The notes under the pieces: generated by a model | Databases searched by the model: none | Told to the model about the DNA's origin: nothing | Seen by the model: only the letters and a program-made list of their open reading frames with translations | Position numbers and translations under genes: made by a program | Shown: positions 42,220 through 44,217 of the stretch, one piece after another | Position numbering within the stretch: the first letter of the stretch is position 1 | Layout of the letters: the number at the start of each line of letters is the position of its first letter | Assembly (NCBI RefSeq): GCF_003946485.1 | Contig: NZ_RHOJ01000019.1 | Location: 1 to 44,217 of the forward strand | Reading direction: 5' to 3' | DNA length: 44,217 bases | From: Lacticaseibacillus jixianensis | GTDB taxonomy: Bacteria; Bacillota; Bacilli; Lactobacillales; Lactobacillaceae

Positions 42220-42345
42220 AAGGTGCGCAGGGTTCGCGCACTTAGGGGGACAGGGAGCCTAGCTAGGGCCTTTGCTCGCAAAGCGAGTGAAGGCGCTGGC
42301 GTAGCTCGCTGCTCCCCCGTTGCGAACCCGGCGCCCAATTAAGCC
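42220..42345 (+). repeat. Structured repeat, locus 4, unit 10
   Basis: 126 bp. P1 is GGTGC with GCGCC, P2 is GGGTTCGC/GCGAACCC, and P3 is GGGGGA/CCCCC. The internal hairpin is a re-sequenced H2: CCTTTG-CTCGC-aaa-GCGAG-TGAAGG, with the tip changed from CCTGC/GCAGG to CTCGC/GCGAG while TTTG and TGAA are kept. It ends GCGCCCAATTA, one change from the family end. Confidence 0.9.
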
Positions 42346-42474
42346 AAGGTGCGCAGGGTCGACGGTTTTAGCCCGACGGCCATCATCGCTCTAGGCATTG
42401 CCGCCGGGTTTTGGCGGCGAGGCCTAGAGCGTAGATGGACGCTCGGGCGTTGTCGACCCGGAGCCCGATTAGGC
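42346..42474 (+). repeat. Structured repeat, locus 4, unit 11
   Basis: 129 bp in tandem with unit 10. P2 is GGGTCGAC/GTCGACCC and P3 is GCCCGA/TCGGGC, joined by GGTTTTA and GTT. The next stem is CCATC/GATGG. H3 has stem GCTCTAGGC/GCCTAGAGC around GCCGCC/GGCGGC. It ends GAGCCCGATTAGG, 68 bases before the sdaAB start. Confidence 0.92.
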
Positions 42475-42542
42475 CTGCCGCCGCCCCGCTTGACGAGGCG
42501 GATGGCGCGTGGTTCTATTAGGCTAGATAAAGGAGCAGTGAC

Positions 42543-43211
42543 ATGGCAAAACAATTGCGGTTTAACAGCGTGTTTGACATCATCGGGCCGGTCATGGTGG
42601 GCCCCAGTTCATCCCACACGGCGGGGGCGGCGCGCATTGGTAAAGTGGTACGCGAGATTTTCGGCGAGGCGCCGACGCGCGTGGACATTTACCTTTACGA
42701 GTCCTTCGCCAAGACTTACCGCGGCCACGGCACCGATGTGGCCTTGGTCGGCGGCTTGCTTGGCATGGGCCCCGATGATCCGCGGCTGCCAGATTCCTTG
42801 AAAATTGCGCACGAGCGCGGCATCAAGGTAACGTTTGTGCCGAAAAGCGATAAGGTCGATCATCCCAATACGGCCAAGATCATGCTGCAGACCCCGAAGC
42901 GGTCGATGACCGTGACCGGCGTTTCGATCGGCGGCGGCAACATCCAGATTTCCGAGATCAACGGCTTCAAGCTCTCCCTGACGATGGGGACGCCGACGTT
43001 CATCACAGTGCACCGCGACGTGCCGGGCATGATCGCCCGGGCAACCGATCTGCTCAGCGCAAACGGCGTGAATATCGGGACCATGACGGTGACCCGAGAG
43101 GCCAAAGGGGAGCAGGCCATCATGGTGATGGAGGTCGACGAGCGGCGGCCGGATCTGGTCGCGCAGCTCAAGGCCATGCCGCACGTCGACAATGCGACGT
43201 ATTTCGAGTAG
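42543..43211 (+). CDS. sdaAB: L-serine dehydratase, iron-sulfur-dependent, beta subunit
   Basis: 222 residues. With the alpha subunit it deaminates L-serine to pyruvate. The N-terminal domain has FDIIGPVMVGPSSSHTAGAARIGK (the SSSHTAG substrate motif) and SFAKTYRGHGTDVALVGGLLGM. A C-terminal ACT domain covers about residues 147-222 (FITVHRDVPGMIARATDLLSANGVNIGTMTVTR). AAAGGAG precedes the ATG. The alpha gene follows 9 bases after the stop codon. A promoter lies after repeat locus 4 but is not clear (TTGACG at 42490 is a possible -35). Confidence 0.94.
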   Translation: MAKQLRFNSVFDIIGPVMVGPSSSHTAGAARIGKVVREIFGEAPTRVDIYLYESFAKTYRGHGTDVALVGGLLGMGPDDPRLPDSLKIAHERGIKVTFVPKSDKVDHPNTAKIMLQTPKRSMTVTGVSIGGGNIQISEINGFKLSLTMGTPTFITVHRDVPGMIARATDLLSANGVNIGTMTVTREAKGEQAIMVMEVDERRPDLVAQLKAMPHVDNATYFE

Positions 43212-43220
43212 GGGGACGCC

Positions 43221-44087
43221 ATGTTTTATTCAATCAAGGAATTAGTGATGCAGGCCGCGGACTACCCGAACGTTGCCGCACTGATGGTGCATACTGAGGC
43301 CGAGAACACCGGCAAAAGTGAGCAGACCATTCGGACGCTCATGGGCCGCAACTTGGACGTGATGGCCGAATCGATCGCCAAAGGGATCGCGGGGGTCAAA
43401 TCGGTCACCGGCCTGACCGGTGGGGACGCCAAGCGCCTGGATCAGTATCTGAGCGCGGGCGAGAGCTTTCTCAGTCCCGTTGCGCTGGCTGCGGTGCGCA
43501 ACGCCGTGGCGGTCAATGAGGTCAACGCGCAAATGGGCCTGATTTGTGCCACGCCCACGGCCGGCAGTGCCGGGGTAGTGGCCGGTTGCCTGATGGCGGT
43601 CCGTCAGCCGCTTGGCCTCACGCGAGACCAGCAGATCGATTTTCTGTTCACGGCGGGGGCCTTCGGGCTGGTGATCGCCAATAACGCTGGCATCGCCGGC
43701 GCGGAAGGCGGCTGTCAGGCGGAAGTGGGCAGCGCCGCGGCGATGGCCGCGGCGGCGTTAGTCCAGGCCAAAGGCGGCGATGCTGATACGGCGGCGCAGG
43801 CGGTCGCGATCACCATTGCGAACTTAATGGGCTTGGTCTGCGATCCCGTGGCGGGCTTGGTGGAAGTGCCATGCGTCAAGCGCAACGCCATGGGGGCTGC
43901 GCAGGCGTTGACCTCCGCGGACATGGCCCTGGCTGGCATCCGGTCGGTCATTCCGCCGGACGAGGTGATCAGCGCCATGGATGCGGTTGGCAAGCAGATG
44001 CCCAGCGCTTTTCGGGAAACCGCAGAGGGGGGCTTAGCCGCAACGCCAACCGGTAAGGCCATCAAGCAGCGCATTTTCGGCGATTAA
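43221..44087 (+). CDS. sdaAA: L-serine dehydratase, iron-sulfur-dependent, alpha subunit
   Basis: 288 residues, the usual length. It carries the [4Fe-4S] cluster that activates serine for dehydration. Cluster-type cysteines are in AGAEGGCQAEVGSAAAM, GLVCDPVAGLVEVPCVKRNAMG and the GLICATPTAGSAGVVAGC region. The C terminus is DVVG-like: DAVGKQMPSAFRETAEGGLAATPTGK. The ribosome site GGGGGA lies seven bases upstream. It is cotranscribed with sdaAB. Confidence 0.95.
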   Translation: MFYSIKELVMQAADYPNVAALMVHTEAENTGKSEQTIRTLMGRNLDVMAESIAKGIAGVKSVTGLTGGDAKRLDQYLSAGESFLSPVALAAVRNAVAVNEVNAQMGLICATPTAGSAGVVAGCLMAVRQPLGLTRDQQIDFLFTAGAFGLVIANNAGIAGAEGGCQAEVGSAAAMAAAALVQAKGGDADTAAQAVAITIANLMGLVCDPVAGLVEVPCVKRNAMGAAQALTSADMALAGIRSVIPPDEVISAMDAVGKQMPSAFRETAEGGLAATPTGKAIKQRIFGD

Positions 44088-44104
44088 GCCCGGCCAAAGC
44101 AAAT

Positions 44105-44197
44105 GGGGCCGAGACATAATTCTCGCCCAAAAGAAAAAGTCCTGAGAATCCGAATAATACGGAATCTCAGGGCTTCTTTTTGTGGGCACAGCGCCCA
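44105..44197. repeat. Three consecutive hairpins, the middle one a terminator
   Basis: GGGCCGAGA-cataat-TCTCGCCC (44105-44128), then CCTGAGAATCCG-aataata-CGGAATCTCAGG (44141-44171, one mismatch) followed by GCTTCTTTTT and preceded by an A-rich run. A small TGGGC/GCCCA hairpin (44183-44197) comes last. The middle hairpin can terminate sdaAA and possibly a gene from the right. The arrangement looks like an intergenic terminator-type repeat of lactobacilli, a resemblance from memory only. Confidence 0.65.
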
Positions 44198-44217
44198 TTC
44201 TCTGCTAACCTTAACTT

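Overview
The window reads as chromosomal DNA of a low-GC-phylum Gram-positive (Firmicutes) lactic acid bacterium whose own base composition is GC-rich. The evidence is the gene set: HPr and Enzyme I, Spx and MecA, ClpE under CtsR/HrcA-type operators, the two-subunit L-serine dehydratase, a DUF1827 protein, a BceRS/BceAB module and purEKCSQLFMNHD. Shine-Dalgarno sequences are strong (AGGAGG, AGGAAGG). A high-GC member of the Lactobacillaceae, possibly close to Lacticaseibacillus, is the best guess; the species cannot be fixed by reading. I saw no rRNA, tRNA, insertion sequence, phage or CRISPR array.

Layout. 1-8.5 kb: nucleoside deoxyribosyltransferase and rlmD (minus), two small membrane proteins, an Mga-like regulator, recX, a DUF402 phosphatase, repeat locus 1, a GyrI-like protein, an acetyltransferase, a TMEM175-like channel and a GNAT enzyme. 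8.5-18.3 kb: an AI-2E-family permease, a CNNM-type protein, prfC, an SseB-like protein, an unusual MucBP/SLAP-like protein, DUF1827, a GNAT enzyme and clpE. 18.3-21 kb: a small conserved-looking ORF, ptsH-ptsI and repeat locus 2. 21-33.3 kb: a ROK kinase and the eleven-gene purine operon, tightly overlapping, which runs from PRPP amidotransferase to IMP except for PurB (not in the window). 33.4-40 kb: nrdG, a BceRS two-component system divergent from a BceAB-type exporter, an ABM-like protein and an MBL hydrolase. 40.2-44.2 kb: spx, repeat locus 3, mecA, repeat locus 4, sdaAB-sdaAA.

The most unusual content is a family of intergenic structured repeats: eleven full or nearly full units, one short deletion unit and two decayed copies, at four loci (5686-6194, 20645-20905, 40743-41415, 42220-42474). 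Each unit starts AAGGTGC, ends GCCCGATTA, and is 126-174 bp (63 bp in a deletion form). It folds as a long stem closing one or two internal hairpins. I call the outer stems P1 (GGTGC/GCGCC), P2 (8 bp) and P3 (6 bp), and the internal hairpins H1, H2 and H3. P2 exists in five sequence versions and P3 in four, nearly all still paired. Internal hairpins are swapped between units like cassettes. At all four loci the first unit begins two to four bases after the T-tract of a rho-independent terminator, always in the orientation of the upstream gene. Units are then tandemly repeated at about 130 or 171 bp. This is the best candidate for an undescribed element or RNA family.

The other notable signals are an SD-AUG-UAA minimal ORF in the leader of prfC (release factor 3), dual CIRCE and CtsR operators at clpE, PurBox-like direct repeats about 77 bp before the inferred pur start, and a 16-bp palindrome over the start site of the ROK kinase gene.
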